DNA of 64,000 nt from JAITMY01 sp031549685 (GTDB lineage Bacteria > Bacteroidota > Bacteroidia > Bacteroidales > UBA932), in NCBI GenBank assembly GCA_031549685.1, contig JAVBPG010000010.1, forward strand, positions 1 to 64,000. Reading direction: 5' to 3'. The stretch's first letter is position 1, and every line of letters starts with the position of its first letter. The notes under the pieces were generated by a model, which did not search any database, was not told the origin of the DNA, and saw only the letters and a list, made by a program, of their open reading frames with translations. The position numbers and the translations under genes were made by a program. Positions 17,110 to 24,988 of the stretch are shown piece after piece.

Positions 17110-17412
17110 CTAACAAATGTAATCCGCCGATGTTCTCCCGCTCACCACCTCGCGAATAAACTTGCCCACCTCCTTATGCAGCGGGTGCTCCTGGTAAACG
17201 GCCAGGGCCTCCTTGCTCTCCAGCTCGCTGTACAGCACAAGGTCGCCGCTGCTGTCGGAGCGCAAAAAGTCAAGTCCGACTTCAATCCTGAGCAGGCCGG
17301 GAATTTTTCCGCTCAGCGCCTCCAGCTTTTCCTTGGCTAGGCGGGCGTTACCTGCCTTATCGTTGCCCAGCGCCTCGTCCCTGAGCTTCCAAATAACAAT
17401 GTGCTTTACCAC
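17110..17412 (-). CDS. Dabb (stress-responsive alpha/beta-barrel) domain protein
   Basis: A 100-residue single-domain protein. VKHIVIWKLRDEA at the start, LEALSGKIPGLLRIEVGLDFL in the middle and LAVYQEHPLHKEVGKFI at the end match the dimeric alpha+beta barrel family named stress-responsive A/B barrel (Dabb). Family members are small dimeric proteins with mostly unknown roles. It sits between the beta and gamma subunit genes of the oxidoreductase operon on the same strand, with about 90-base spacers on both sides, which is an unusual place for it. Confidence 0.85.
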   Translation of the reverse strand: MVKHIVIWKLRDEALGNDKAGNARLAKEKLEALSGKIPGLLRIEVGLDFLRSDSSGDLVLYSELESKEALAVYQEHPLHKEVGKFIREVVSGRTSADYIC

Positions 17413-17472
17413 AAATCTAAATTGTTAGTTGTTAATTGTTAATGATAAATGGTTAATGAGATTTCGTTTATC

Positions 17473-17510
17473 ATTAATCATTGAACATTAATCATTGAAC
17501 ATTAATCATT
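17473..17510. repeat. 14-bp tandem repeat (ATTAATCATTGAAC, 2.7 copies)
   Basis: Two exact 14-bp units and a 10-base partial unit. The last partial copy overlaps the stop codon of the oxidoreductase beta subunit (17502), so the repeat runs into the coding end. Confidence 0.75.
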
Positions 17511-18266
17511 ATCCTTTATATCTCCCAGCGGGTAAAACGGCAGCATGTTTTCTGCCATCCACCTGTTCGATTCCACGGGCGACAGCTTCCAGCCCGAGCT
17601 GCAGGTGGCCACCACCTCTACAAAGGATAATCCCTTTCCGTCGCGCGCCTTTTCAAACGCTTTTTTCAGCGCCTTGCGCGCCTGGCGCACCGCCCCGGGC
17701 GTGTGCACAGCCTGGCGCGTTACGTACGAGGTGCCGGGCAGCTGCGCCATCATTTCCGATACCTTGAACGGGTATCCGTTGACATCGACCTTGCGCCCGT
17801 GGGGCGTGGTGGCGGTTTTCATGCCGAGCAGGGTGGTGGGCGCCATTTGTCCGCCGGTCATGCCGTAAATGCCGTTGTTGATGAAAATAACGGTGATGTT
17901 GTCGCCGCGGTTGCAGGCGTGTATAATTTCGGCGGTGCCGATGGCGGCCAGGTCGCCGTCGCCCTGGTAGGCAAAAACGTGCTGCTTGGGGTTGGTGCGC
18001 TTAATACCGGTGGCTACCGCCGGGGCGCGGCCGTGGGCGGCCTCCACCCAGTCAATGTCGAGGTAGTTGTACAGCAGCACCGAGCAGCCCACGGGCGTTA
18101 CGCCGATGGTTTGCTCCTGTATGCCCAAATCCTCAATCACCTCGGCCAAAATTTTGTGCACCGTACCGTGGCTGCAGCCCGGGCAGTAGTGCATGGGCGC
18201 ATCGGTGAGTACCTTGGTTTTGCCGTAGGCAAGGTTTTCGGGTTTTATAATTTCTTCTGTAGTCAT
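17502..18266 (-). CDS. 2-oxoacid:ferredoxin oxidoreductase, beta (TPP-binding) subunit
   Basis: A 254-residue subunit that binds thiamine diphosphate and the proximal 4Fe-4S cluster. The cluster ligands start with YCPGCSHG near residues 27-33 and include PVGCSVL. The TPP/Mg motif is AYQGDGDLAAIG...NNGIYGMTGGQMAPTT. VEVVATCSSGW near the end is typical of the branched-chain/2-oxoglutarate type. It pairs with the alpha subunit encoded 60 bases upstream. Together with gamma and the ferredoxin subunit it would interconvert a 2-oxoacid plus CoA with acyl-CoA, CO2 and reduced ferredoxin. The substrate (2-oxoisovalerate or 2-oxoglutarate) cannot be fixed from sequence. Confidence 0.9.
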   Translation of the reverse strand: MTTEEIIKPENLAYGKTKVLTDAPMHYCPGCSHGTVHKILAEVIEDLGIQEQTIGVTPVGCSVLLYNYLDIDWVEAAHGRAPAVATGIKRTNPKQHVFAYQGDGDLAAIGTAEIIHACNRGDNITVIFINNGIYGMTGGQMAPTTLLGMKTATTPHGRKVDVNGYPFKVSEMMAQLPGTSYVTRQAVHTPGAVRQARKALKKAFEKARDGKGLSFVEVVATCSSGWKLSPVESNRWMAENMLPFYPLGDIKDND

Positions 18267-18326
18267 AATTTTAATTGCTAATTATTAATTGTACATGATA
18301 AATGAAAATTCATTAACCACTAACAA

Positions 18327-19409
18327 TTAACCATTAATCATTTTTTTCATCGCCTCCACCACCTCGCTGGGCGAGTGCACGATTCCGCCGTTGCGGCCAA
18401 AGTGCTCCACGGGCAGCGCGCCGTTTACCGCTAGGCGTACGTCGTACACCATTTGTCCGGCGCTCATTTCTACGCTCAAAATTCCCTTCAGCTGCTTTGC
18501 CCTGGCGGCAATTTGCTTTGAGGGGAAGGGGAATAGCGTGATGGGGCGCAGCAGGCCAACCTTTACGCCTTCGGCGCGCAGCAGCTCCACGGCCTTTTGG
18601 CTAATGCGCGCCGAAATGCCGTAGGCCACAATGAGGTACTCGGCATCGTCGCAGTACAGCTCCTCGTAGCGCACCTCTTTTTCCTTCATTTCGGCGTACT
18701 TGGCCTGCAGCTTGTGGTTGAACTTTTCGTGCCGCGCCGGGTCGAGCTCCACCGAGGTTACGATGTTGCGGTTGTGGCGCCCGTCCTTGCCCATAGCTGC
18801 CCAGCTGCCGCTGATTTGCTTTACTTCCTCATCGCTAAAGCGGGGGCGCTGCTCGGCCAGCTCCACCTTTTCCATCATTTGTCCCACCACGCCGTCGGCC
18901 AGTATCATGGCGGGGTTGCGGTACTTAAAGGCAAGGTCGAAGCCCAGGCCCACAAAGTCGTGCATCTCCTGCACCGAGGCAGGCGCCAGTACGATGAGGT
19001 TGTAGTCGCCGTGGCCGCCGCCCTTGGTGGCCTGGAAGTAGTCCGCCTGCGAGGGCTGAATGGTGCCCAAGCCGGGGCCTCCGCGCGATACGTTGACCAC
19101 CAGGCAGGGCAGCTCCGCCCCGGCGAGGTACGAAAGGCCTTCGGCCATCAGGCTTATGCCGGGGCTCGACGATGAGGTCATGGCGCGCTTGCCGGTGCCG
19201 GCCGCGCCGTACACCATGTTGATGGAGGCTATTTCGCTCTCGGCTTGCAGCACCACCATGCCGGTGGTATTCCAAGGCTCCAGCTCCATAAGCGTTTCCA
19301 TTACCTCGGATTGGGGGGTTATGGGGTAGCCAAAGTAGGCGTCGCAGCCGCAGCGAATGGCGGCTTCGGCAATCACCTCGTTACCCTTCATTAGTCGTAG
19401 TTCTCTCAT
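18327..19409 (-). CDS. vorB: 2-oxoacid:ferredoxin oxidoreductase, alpha subunit (VorB-type)
   Basis: A 360-residue alpha subunit. LMKGNEVIAEAAIRCGCDAYF, GYPITPQSEVMETL, TSSSSPGISLMAEGLSYLAGAELP, RGGPGLGTIQPSQADYFQ and the C-terminal LRPITLFPFPSKQI match, almost block by block, the protein usually annotated in Bacteroidota as 3-methyl-2-oxobutanoate (2-oxoisovalerate) dehydrogenase subunit VorB. It follows the 76-residue ferredoxin subunit and precedes beta. The symbol follows that convention; specificity for 2-oxoglutarate is also possible. Confidence 0.88.
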   Translation of the reverse strand: MRELRLMKGNEVIAEAAIRCGCDAYFGYPITPQSEVMETLMELEPWNTTGMVVLQAESEIASINMVYGAAGTGKRAMTSSSSPGISLMAEGLSYLAGAELPCLVVNVSRGGPGLGTIQPSQADYFQATKGGGHGDYNLIVLAPASVQEMHDFVGLGFDLAFKYRNPAMILADGVVGQMMEKVELAEQRPRFSDEEVKQISGSWAAMGKDGRHNRNIVTSVELDPARHEKFNHKLQAKYAEMKEKEVRYEELYCDDAEYLIVAYGISARISQKAVELLRAEGVKVGLLRPITLFPFPSKQIAARAKQLKGILSVEMSAGQMVYDVRLAVNGALPVEHFGRNGGIVHSPSEVVEAMKKMING

Positions 19410-19472
19410 TATTTTTTAGTTGATAATGGATAGCTGACAATGGATAATTAATCCACTATCCGTTATCCATTG

Positions 19473-19703
19473 TTAGTTGTCCATTTTTACTTTATAAACG
19501 GTGATCACCGAATCGGGGCACACCATGGCGCAGCTGGCGCAGCCGGTGCAGGCCTCGGGGTTTTGCATGTAGGCGTAGGGGTAGCCCTTGCCGTTGACCT
19601 CGGCCGCCAGCGCTATTACCTTGGTGGGGCACGATACTACGCACACCTCGCAGCCCTTACACTTTTCGATGTCCACCGCTATTGCTCCTCGTATTTTTGC
19701 CAT
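19473..19703 (-). CDS. 2-oxoacid:ferredoxin oxidoreductase, 2[4Fe-4S] ferredoxin subunit
   Basis: A 76-residue ferredoxin with two complete cluster motifs, CKGCEVCVVSCP near residues 15-26 and CTGCASCAMVCP near 52-63. It is the first gene of the operon ferredoxin, alpha, beta, Dabb, gamma. It corresponds to the delta subunit that carries electrons from the TPP site to external ferredoxin. The spacers on both sides are made of short repeated words (for example GATAATGGATAG and CGACATGTG-like strings). Confidence 0.92.
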   Translation of the reverse strand: MAKIRGAIAVDIEKCKGCEVCVVSCPTKVIALAAEVNGKGYPYAYMQNPEACTGCASCAMVCPDSVITVYKVKMDN

Positions 19704-19954
19704 AATAAATTAGATGTTTCGATATGCAACTTGCGACATGTGAACTGTCGGGTTGACTTCGTCGCATGTCGCAAATCGTTGTTCGCAAAATTCGTTTTTG
19801 AATTCTCGAGCCCAAAGTTAGTATATTATTGCTAAGATTGTCCTTTAATTAACCTCAATTTATCCTAAACCAAAATGCCGTAAAATTTGCGATTTTAACA
19901 GTAAGTGTTTTGTTGTTAGGTAGTTACATTTTGTCGAAGATGTTGCGCTTAGCG

Positions 19955-20467
19955 TCAGGAAGGTGTTGGTGTATTCCTGCGTATTCCCGCCTTGGCAAAT
20001 ACTTCTTTAATGGAGTCGTAGCAGTTGTTGAAGCAGCTGTTAAGTATTTTTTCGAGGGCAACAAACCGGGCAATTTCAATTCCCTCCTCCAGCTGCGGCG
20101 TGAATACGCTTTGCGTCCCCTCGTACGTCATGCTGTACCAGTGCGTGGGCTTGAGTATGTCAACGCCATGCTGCCGGTAGCAGTGGTGGGTAACGGTAAT
20201 GAGCTGCTCTAAGCGCAGCCGGTCAATGCCGCACTCCTCCTCCACCTCGCGAATGGCCGTTTGCTCCATGCTTTCGCCCGGCTCGTGCTTGCCCTTGGGC
20301 AGGTCCCACTTGTGGTTACGGTAAATCATAAGGTAGTCGCCTTGGCTGTTTTGCACCAGCCCTCCGGCAGCATCAACAATGGTGTAGGGGCTGCAAAATT
20401 CAACCCAATCCTCGTCGGGGATGTGCAGTATTTGGTTTCTTGAGAAAACGGTGCGCATTGTTGCCAT
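19955..20467 (-). CDS. Nudix hydrolase
   Basis: A 170-residue protein. The Nudix box GKHEPGESMEQTAIREVEEECGI fits GX5EX7REUXEEXGU fully, so the Mg-binding catalytic helix is intact. Nudix enzymes cleave nucleoside diphosphates linked to another moiety; the substrate is not evident. The frame can be extended to 20572, but a TACCTTTG box at 20483-20490 lies inside that extension, so the ATG at 20467 (or 20458) is the real start. Monocistronic. Confidence 0.9.
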   Translation of the reverse strand: MATMRTVFSRNQILHIPDEDWVEFCSPYTIVDAAGGLVQNSQGDYLMIYRNHKWDLPKGKHEPGESMEQTAIREVEEECGIDRLRLEQLITVTHHCYRQHGVDILKPTHWYSMTYEGTQSVFTPQLEEGIEIARFVALEKILNSCFNNCYDSIKEVFAKAGIRRNTPTPS

Positions 20468-20482
20468 TCTATATTTGGTGTG

Positions 20483-20490
20483 CAAAGGTA
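20483..20490 (-). promoter_or_regulatory. Candidate -7 box (TACCTTTG) for the Nudix gene
   Basis: An exact TACCTTTG on the minus strand, 15 bases upstream of the ATG at 20467. It argues against the longer reading frame that starts beyond it. Confidence 0.5.
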
Positions 20491-20566
20491 CTACTTTACG
20501 GCAAAAAAAGGACGGGGTAAGAAATTTTATAATTATTGCAGCCACTCCCCCTCGACAACGAATGCT

Positions 20567-20594
20567 CGTCATTCCGAACGAAGTGAGGAACCTT
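20567..20594. repeat. Palindromic-repeat arm (CGTCATTCCGAACGAAGTGAG family)
   Basis: The text CGTCATTCCGAACGAAGTGAGGAA recurs at 22573-22596. Here the partner arm (around 20610-20640) is degenerate. Confidence 0.55.
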
Positions 20595-20667
20595 TAGCTC
20601 GTCGAAGCCAAACTCCTCACAAACGCAATCTATCATTCTGCCTAAAAAACACAACGATATGGTGCTA

Positions 20668-21846
20668 CTACTTTACCTTGCCGAGCACAAAGCTTAGAAA
20701 GTCGAAGTAGCTATCGGCGTGTGCCTTGTTGCCTGTGGACGAAGTAAATTCTACGTTTCCGCCCAGCGAGCTGTAGTAGCTGTACGCCTGTTTTCCTATG
20801 GTGTCGGGCACCACCTCATCGGCCGGCGAGTGGAAAATATGGAGCTTAGCCTGCGGAGTAAAGTTGTCCAGGTTGTTTTCCTTCAGCTTATTGTATAATG
20901 TTCCCCTTTTATTTTTTACATCGTCAATAAGCGTGGCGGTAAACAGCTCGCTGAGCTTGGCGGGTAACAGCGCTTGAATTTGCGTAGCATTTTTGGTGCC
21001 GTTGTAGTAGCTGTCGATGCTGCTTACGTAGCCGGGCTGATAAATGGAGGAGTAGCTCAGGCCCAGGCCGTAGTAGTGGTTGTAGCCCTGTATGAAGGGC
21101 GGCAGAAAGGAGGAGCTGCTAAAGCTGTCGTTGGCAAAGGCGGCGCCAGCCAGCGCCGAGAGCATAAGCGCTCCGTCGCCCGCAAAAACATCCTTGAGCT
21201 TGAATAGCGTAACGCCGTCCTGCTCCCACGTCTTTTGTATGGCCACGGCGTTGTACGCTCCCTGCGAGTAGCCCACTATGCGCAGCTCGTTGCGCAGGGC
21301 CAGGCTCGCCTCGCTCGAGTAGCGCTTGCAGGCCTTGAGCAGCGAAAGGCAGTCGGACGCGGCGTACTGCGGCACGTGATAGGGTTGTACGCTGCCTGTG
21401 CTGGCGCCGAACCCCACGTAAAAGTTACCTGCCACCACGTAGCCCAGCGAGGCCATTGCCGCCATGGGTATTGCCTCGCGGCCGGTTTCCGATTCGGCAA
21501 AAATAGTCCCGTGCTGCCAGGCCACCACGCCGGCAAGGCTATCGGTGGTGCGCGGCACGAGCAAGGCACCCGAGCACAGCGTGAGCCCGCCGCCCTTGGC
21601 GGGCGTGTAGTACTCCACGCGGTAGGCGTCCACATCGTACTTGGCCGTGAGCGCAACGCTCATCATTTGCGCCAGCGACTCAAGCGTGGCCTTGGTGTAG
21701 CTGCCCGATGCCTGCCGGGAGGTAAAGTAGCCCTCCTCGGCCACGGGCGCTTCGTCGTTACTATCGGTGGAGCACGCCGAGCTGAGCGCAAGCACTACGA
21801 GCAGTGCTGCGAGTAAAAAAAATTGTAGGGTGTACCGTTTTGCCAT
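20668..21846 (-). CDS. Secreted alpha/beta-hydrolase (lipase-like) lipoprotein
   Basis: A 392-residue protein with a signal peptide and lipobox (LALSSAC), so a lipoprotein. The alpha/beta-hydrolase fold is supported by VVAWQHGTIF (oxyanion loop), the nucleophile elbow GYSQGA (Ser near 196), HSPADEVVP (acid) and NKAHADSYF (His near the C-terminus). The middle region is rich in Ser and Tyr with lid-like helices. This resembles the secreted lipase/esterase group that includes fungal LIP-type and bacterial prolyl-oligopeptidase-like lipases. The substrate is unknown. Confidence 0.8.
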   Translation of the reverse strand: MAKRYTLQFFLLAALLVVLALSSACSTDSNDEAPVAEEGYFTSRQASGSYTKATLESLAQMMSVALTAKYDVDAYRVEYYTPAKGGGLTLCSGALLVPRTTDSLAGVVAWQHGTIFAESETGREAIPMAAMASLGYVVAGNFYVGFGASTGSVQPYHVPQYAASDCLSLLKACKRYSSEASLALRNELRIVGYSQGAYNAVAIQKTWEQDGVTLFKLKDVFAGDGALMLSALAGAAFANDSFSSSSFLPPFIQGYNHYYGLGLSYSSIYQPGYVSSIDSYYNGTKNATQIQALLPAKLSELFTATLIDDVKNKRGTLYNKLKENNLDNFTPQAKLHIFHSPADEVVPDTIGKQAYSYYSSLGGNVEFTSSTGNKAHADSYFDFLSFVLGKVK

Positions 21847-22177
21847 TTTTTTGAAAAAGTGTATTAGCGGCCAAAAATACTAATTTTCAGGCAGAAAAAT
21901 AGCTGATGCCACGCTGCCATCAAAATAGCCTCAGGGTACTCAAGGCTTGCATTGTATTAAAAATTAATTGTTTGAACATTATGGGTTGTTAATTTGTTGT
22001 TTGATGATGCGTTTTGAGCTATGAATTGTTGTTGGTTTGGATTATTTAGTAACATAGTGTAGCTTGTTTGGAGCGCGTAATGCTATTATTTAGCTACTCT
22101 TTCCATTTTTTTCTGGGTAACGCCTTTGACTTACAAAAATAAGCTACTTTTGCCCGTAATTTCTAAAATTGAACGAT
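21847..22177. other. AT-rich intergenic stretch without a recognisable gene
   Basis: No coding frame with credible composition, no strong hairpin and no RNA gene was seen. The right end holds the promoter of the small membrane protein. A few TTGTTG/TTAATTTG words repeat around 21970-22060. Confidence 0.5.
22125..22152 (+). promoter_or_regulatory. Candidate promoter, TTTG and TACTTTTG boxes
   Basis: TTTG at 22125-22128 and TACTTTTG at 22145-22152 are separated by 16 bases, close to the Bacteroidota -33/-7 arrangement. It lies 25 bases ahead of the ATG at 22178. Confidence 0.5.
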
Positions 22178-22486
22178 ATGAAAATTGTGAAAATTATTGC
22201 CAGATGCCTATGGGTGCTGGTTCTTGCGTTTGCATGCGGATTTGCATACGTACAGCTCATCCGCCACGAAAATATAGGTACCGTATTTGCGTACGCCAGC
22301 GAGTGGGTAAAGTATAGCCTGCAGGCTTTTGTAGTTGCGTGGATACTGGCTTTGGTCATTGTGCTGGTTGAAATTTTATTGGGCAAAAGGGTAAACTTTT
22401 TTATGCGAGCCTACTTTTACGCATGGTTTCTCCCGTTCCTGGCGTTTATTGGCATGGCGCTGTACTTCTTTTTTGCCATTTGGTAG
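22178..22486 (+). CDS. Small three-helix membrane protein, unknown function
   Basis: A 102-residue protein (MKIVKIIARCLWVLVLAFAC...) with three hydrophobic segments, roughly residues 8-27, 48-70 and 78-100, and short polar loops. No family is recognised. The start is the ATG at 22178; a TTG three codons earlier is less likely. A good promoter precedes it, and a palindromic repeat follows it before trxB. Confidence 0.65.
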   Translation: MKIVKIIARCLWVLVLAFACGFAYVQLIRHENIGTVFAYASEWVKYSLQAFVVAWILALVIVLVEILLGKRVNFFMRAYFYAWFLPFLAFIGMALYFFFAIW

Positions 22487-22520
22487 CCGTAAGTATATGG
22501 TGGAAGTTAATTTATGTGTT

Positions 22521-22601
22521 GAGATGTCTCGGCTTCGCTCGACATGATGCGCACTCCAATCGCCACAACACGCGTCATTCCGAACGAAGTGAGGAATCTC
22601 T
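22521..22601. repeat. Palindromic repeat region between two genes
   Basis: GAGATGTCTCGGCTTCGCTC followed by GACATGATGCGC (22521 on), then CGTCATTCCGAACGAAGTGAGGAATCTCT to 22601. These are arms of common intergenic palindrome families; the second is shared with 20567-20590. Confidence 0.55.
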
Positions 22602-22677
22602 AACCCCATGAACCTGATGTCAAAAAATACAAACTAATTTTTCCCACGCACTTATTTTTTATAGCTTGAATTGAACC

Positions 22678-23613
22678 ATGGAAGTTGAAAAAGTAAAATG
22701 CTTAATCATAGGTAGCGGGCCGGCCGGCTACACGGCGGCCATTTATGCCTCAAGGGCGAATTTGCAACCAGTTGTTTATGAGGGACTTGAGCCAGGTGGC
22801 CAGCTTACTACCACCACTGAGGTCGAGAACTTTCCGGGCTACCCCGAGGGGGTAACCGGCCCGCAGATGATGGAGGACATACGCAAGCAGGCGCTGCGCT
22901 TTGGCGCCGACATTCGCTCGGGTCTGGCCACCGAGGTCGATTTCTCCAAGCGCCCCTTTACGGTCAAGGTTGATGGCGGCGCCGTGCTTGAGGCCGAGGC
23001 GGTCATTATTGCTACGGGGGCTGCCGCAAAATATTTGGGGTTGCCGTCCGAAACCAAGCTGCGCGGCCAGGGCGTATCGGCCTGCGCCACCTGCGATGGA
23101 TTTTTTTACCGCAAGCAGGATGTGGCGGTGGTGGGCGGAGGCGATACCGCCTGCGAGGATGCCGTGTACCTTGCCGGCCTGTGCCGCAAGGTGTACGTGG
23201 TGGTGCGCCGCAACGTGCTGCGCGCCTCCAAGGCCATGCAGGCCAAGGTGCTTAGCATGCCCAACATTGAGGTGCTGTGGGAGCATCAAACCAGGGAGGT
23301 GCTGGGCAACGAGAGCGGCGTGAACGGCGTGCTGCTGGTCAACGCCAAGGGTGAGGAGCGAACGATAGACGTCTCGGGATTCTTTTTGGCCATAGGCCAT
23401 ACGCCCAACAGCGCGGTGTTTAAGCCCTGGGTGGAGACCGATGAGCAGGGCTACATCGTTACGCAGGGTAAAAGTACGCGCACCAACATTCTCGGCGTAT
23501 TTGCCTGCGGCGATGTGCAGGATCCCGTGTACCGCCAGGGCATTACCGCGGCCGGATCGGGCTGCATGGCGGCCATTGACGCCGAGCGCTTTTTGAGCGA
23601 AATCCATGCGTAG
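22678..23613 (+). CDS. trxB: Thioredoxin reductase
   Basis: A 311-residue flavoprotein that reduces thioredoxin with NADPH. The FAD motif GSGPAGYTAAIYASRA is at residues 12-27, the redox pair C136-A-T-C139 lies in ACATCDGFFYR, the NADPH-binding GGGDTACEDA follows, and the C-terminal FACGDVQDPVYRQGITAAGSGC is the second FAD motif. Length and order match low-molecular-weight TrxB exactly. Single gene with no thioredoxin gene adjacent. Confidence 0.96.
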   Translation: MEVEKVKCLIIGSGPAGYTAAIYASRANLQPVVYEGLEPGGQLTTTTEVENFPGYPEGVTGPQMMEDIRKQALRFGADIRSGLATEVDFSKRPFTVKVDGGAVLEAEAVIIATGAAAKYLGLPSETKLRGQGVSACATCDGFFYRKQDVAVVGGGDTACEDAVYLAGLCRKVYVVVRRNVLRASKAMQAKVLSMPNIEVLWEHQTREVLGNESGVNGVLLVNAKGEERTIDVSGFFLAIGHTPNSAVFKPWVETDEQGYIVTQGKSTRTNILGVFACGDVQDPVYRQGITAAGSGCMAAIDAERFLSEIHA

Positions 23614-23722
23614 GCTACTGCCCGTTTTCCAAAGATTACACTTGAGGTTGTTTGATTATTAGGTAGTTGCATGCTGGTTTCCGTAATTGCAGCCACCCCT
23701 TTCATTTTCTTCCATTTTTTAC

Positions 23723-23730
23723 TACCTTTG
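23723..23730 (+). promoter_or_regulatory. Candidate -7 box (TACCTTTG) for bamD cluster
   Basis: An exact TACCTTTG, 23 bases before the ATG at 23754. It probably drives bamD-rpoZ and possibly coaBC-porD-recN. Confidence 0.5.
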
Positions 23731-23753
23731 TAAGCTTATTCTGCGCGCTTTGT

Positions 23754-24557
23754 ATGGTAAATTCAACAGGCATACCAAAATATTTTCTCCCGCTTTTGCT
23801 CGTAGCGCTTACATGCTCGTGCCACAGCTTTGATAAGCTGCTGAAAAACCCTGACTTCGGCATGAAGTACCGTGAGGCAAACAAGTTGTACGAAAAGGAA
23901 AAGTACGACAAGGCGGTGATGCTTTACGAAAATATCTTGCCCTTTTACCGCAGCGCCCCGCAGGAGGATACCATCAACATTCGTATTGCACGAGGCTACT
24001 ACAAGCAGCACGACTACGAGCTGTCGCAGTACTACTACGGCCAGTTTCGCCAGCTGTTCCCGCGCAGCAAGTTTGTAGAGGAGGCCGACTACATGCAGGG
24101 TATATGCAGCTACGATCTGTCAATGCGCCCCTCGCTCGACCAATCGGAAACCAACAACGCCATTCATGCCTTTAACATGTACCTGTACAGGTATCCCAAG
24201 GGCGAGCATGCTGCCGACTGCTCCGTCAAAATAAAGGAGATGGAGGATAAGCTGGCCGAAAAAGCGTTTTATGGCGCCAAAATATACTACACCACCGAGC
24301 ACTACAAGGCGGCTGTGGTAGCGCTCAAAAACTGTATAAGAAACTACCCCGACTCGAAGTACCGCGAGGAGATGCTCTACCTGGTGCTGCGCTCAAGCTA
24401 CCTGCACGCCAAGCACAGCGTGCCCGCCAAGCAGCGCGAGCGGTACCAAATGACTATTGATGAATATTTTAACCTGATAGGCGAGTACCCCGAATCGAAG
24501 TATAAGAAGGAGGTGGACAGGCTGTACAAGGAGCTGCTGGAGAAAACAAAATCGTAA
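23754..24557 (+). CDS. bamD: BamD-like outer-membrane assembly lipoprotein
   Basis: A 267-residue lipoprotein of the beta-barrel assembly machine. The ATG at 23754 lies after the promoter box and gives a signal peptide ending LLVALTCSC. TPR-like repeats follow: YREANKLYEKEKYDKAVMLYENIL, IARGYYKQHDYELSQYYYGQF, AIHAFNMYLYRYPKGEHA and AVVALKNCIRNYPDSKYREEM. This is the periplasmic TPR scaffold that binds BamA. The order bamD, rpoZ, coaBC, porD, recN is typical for Bacteroidota. rpoZ follows 23 bases downstream. Confidence 0.9.
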   Translation: MVNSTGIPKYFLPLLLVALTCSCHSFDKLLKNPDFGMKYREANKLYEKEKYDKAVMLYENILPFYRSAPQEDTINIRIARGYYKQHDYELSQYYYGQFRQLFPRSKFVEEADYMQGICSYDLSMRPSLDQSETNNAIHAFNMYLYRYPKGEHAADCSVKIKEMEDKLAEKAFYGAKIYYTTEHYKAAVVALKNCIRNYPDSKYREEMLYLVLRSSYLHAKHSVPAKQRERYQMTIDEYFNLIGEYPESKYKKEVDRLYKELLEKTKS

Positions 24558-24580
24558 ATCAAAAACATCATTTTATAATC

Positions 24581-24904
24581 ATGGATCTGAAGAAAACCAA
24601 CGCGCCCCTTAGCACCGTAACGCGCGACATGAGCAAGCTCGACGAAACGGGCAACGTGTACGAGGCGCTGGCCATTATTGCCAAGCGCGCCAACCAAATA
24701 TCGGTGGAGATGAAGCAGGAGCTCAACCGCAAGCTCGAGGAATTTTCGAGCTTTTCCGATACGCTGGAGGAGGTGTTCGAAAATAAGGAGCAGATAGAAA
24801 TTTCGCGCTACTACGAAAAACTGCCAAAGCCCAGCCTCATTGCCACGCAGGAGTTTTTGGAGCACAAGCTGTACTACCGCAAAACGAGCGAGGCGGCAAA
24901 GTAA
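24581..24904 (+). CDS. rpoZ: RNA polymerase omega (Rpb6-type) subunit
   Basis: A 107-residue protein. NVYEALAIIAKRANQI near residues 25-40 is the conserved core of omega/Rpb6, which helps fold and hold the beta-prime subunit. The C-terminal half is an acidic helix specific to Bacteroidota. The position between bamD and coaBC is the conserved one for this gene in the phylum. Confidence 0.85.
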   Translation: MDLKKTNAPLSTVTRDMSKLDETGNVYEALAIIAKRANQISVEMKQELNRKLEEFSSFSDTLEEVFENKEQIEISRYYEKLPKPSLIATQEFLEHKLYYRKTSEAAK

Positions 24905-24988
24905 GTTCGGAGTCGTTGATACACGTTATTGATTAAAAAAAGCAGCAGCGCCGGTGGTGTATTGCTGCTTTCATTGTTACAGAATGCT

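Noticed and set aside
20468..20572. N-terminal extension of the Nudix protein
   Set aside because: It contains the TACCTTTG promoter box and part of a palindromic repeat.
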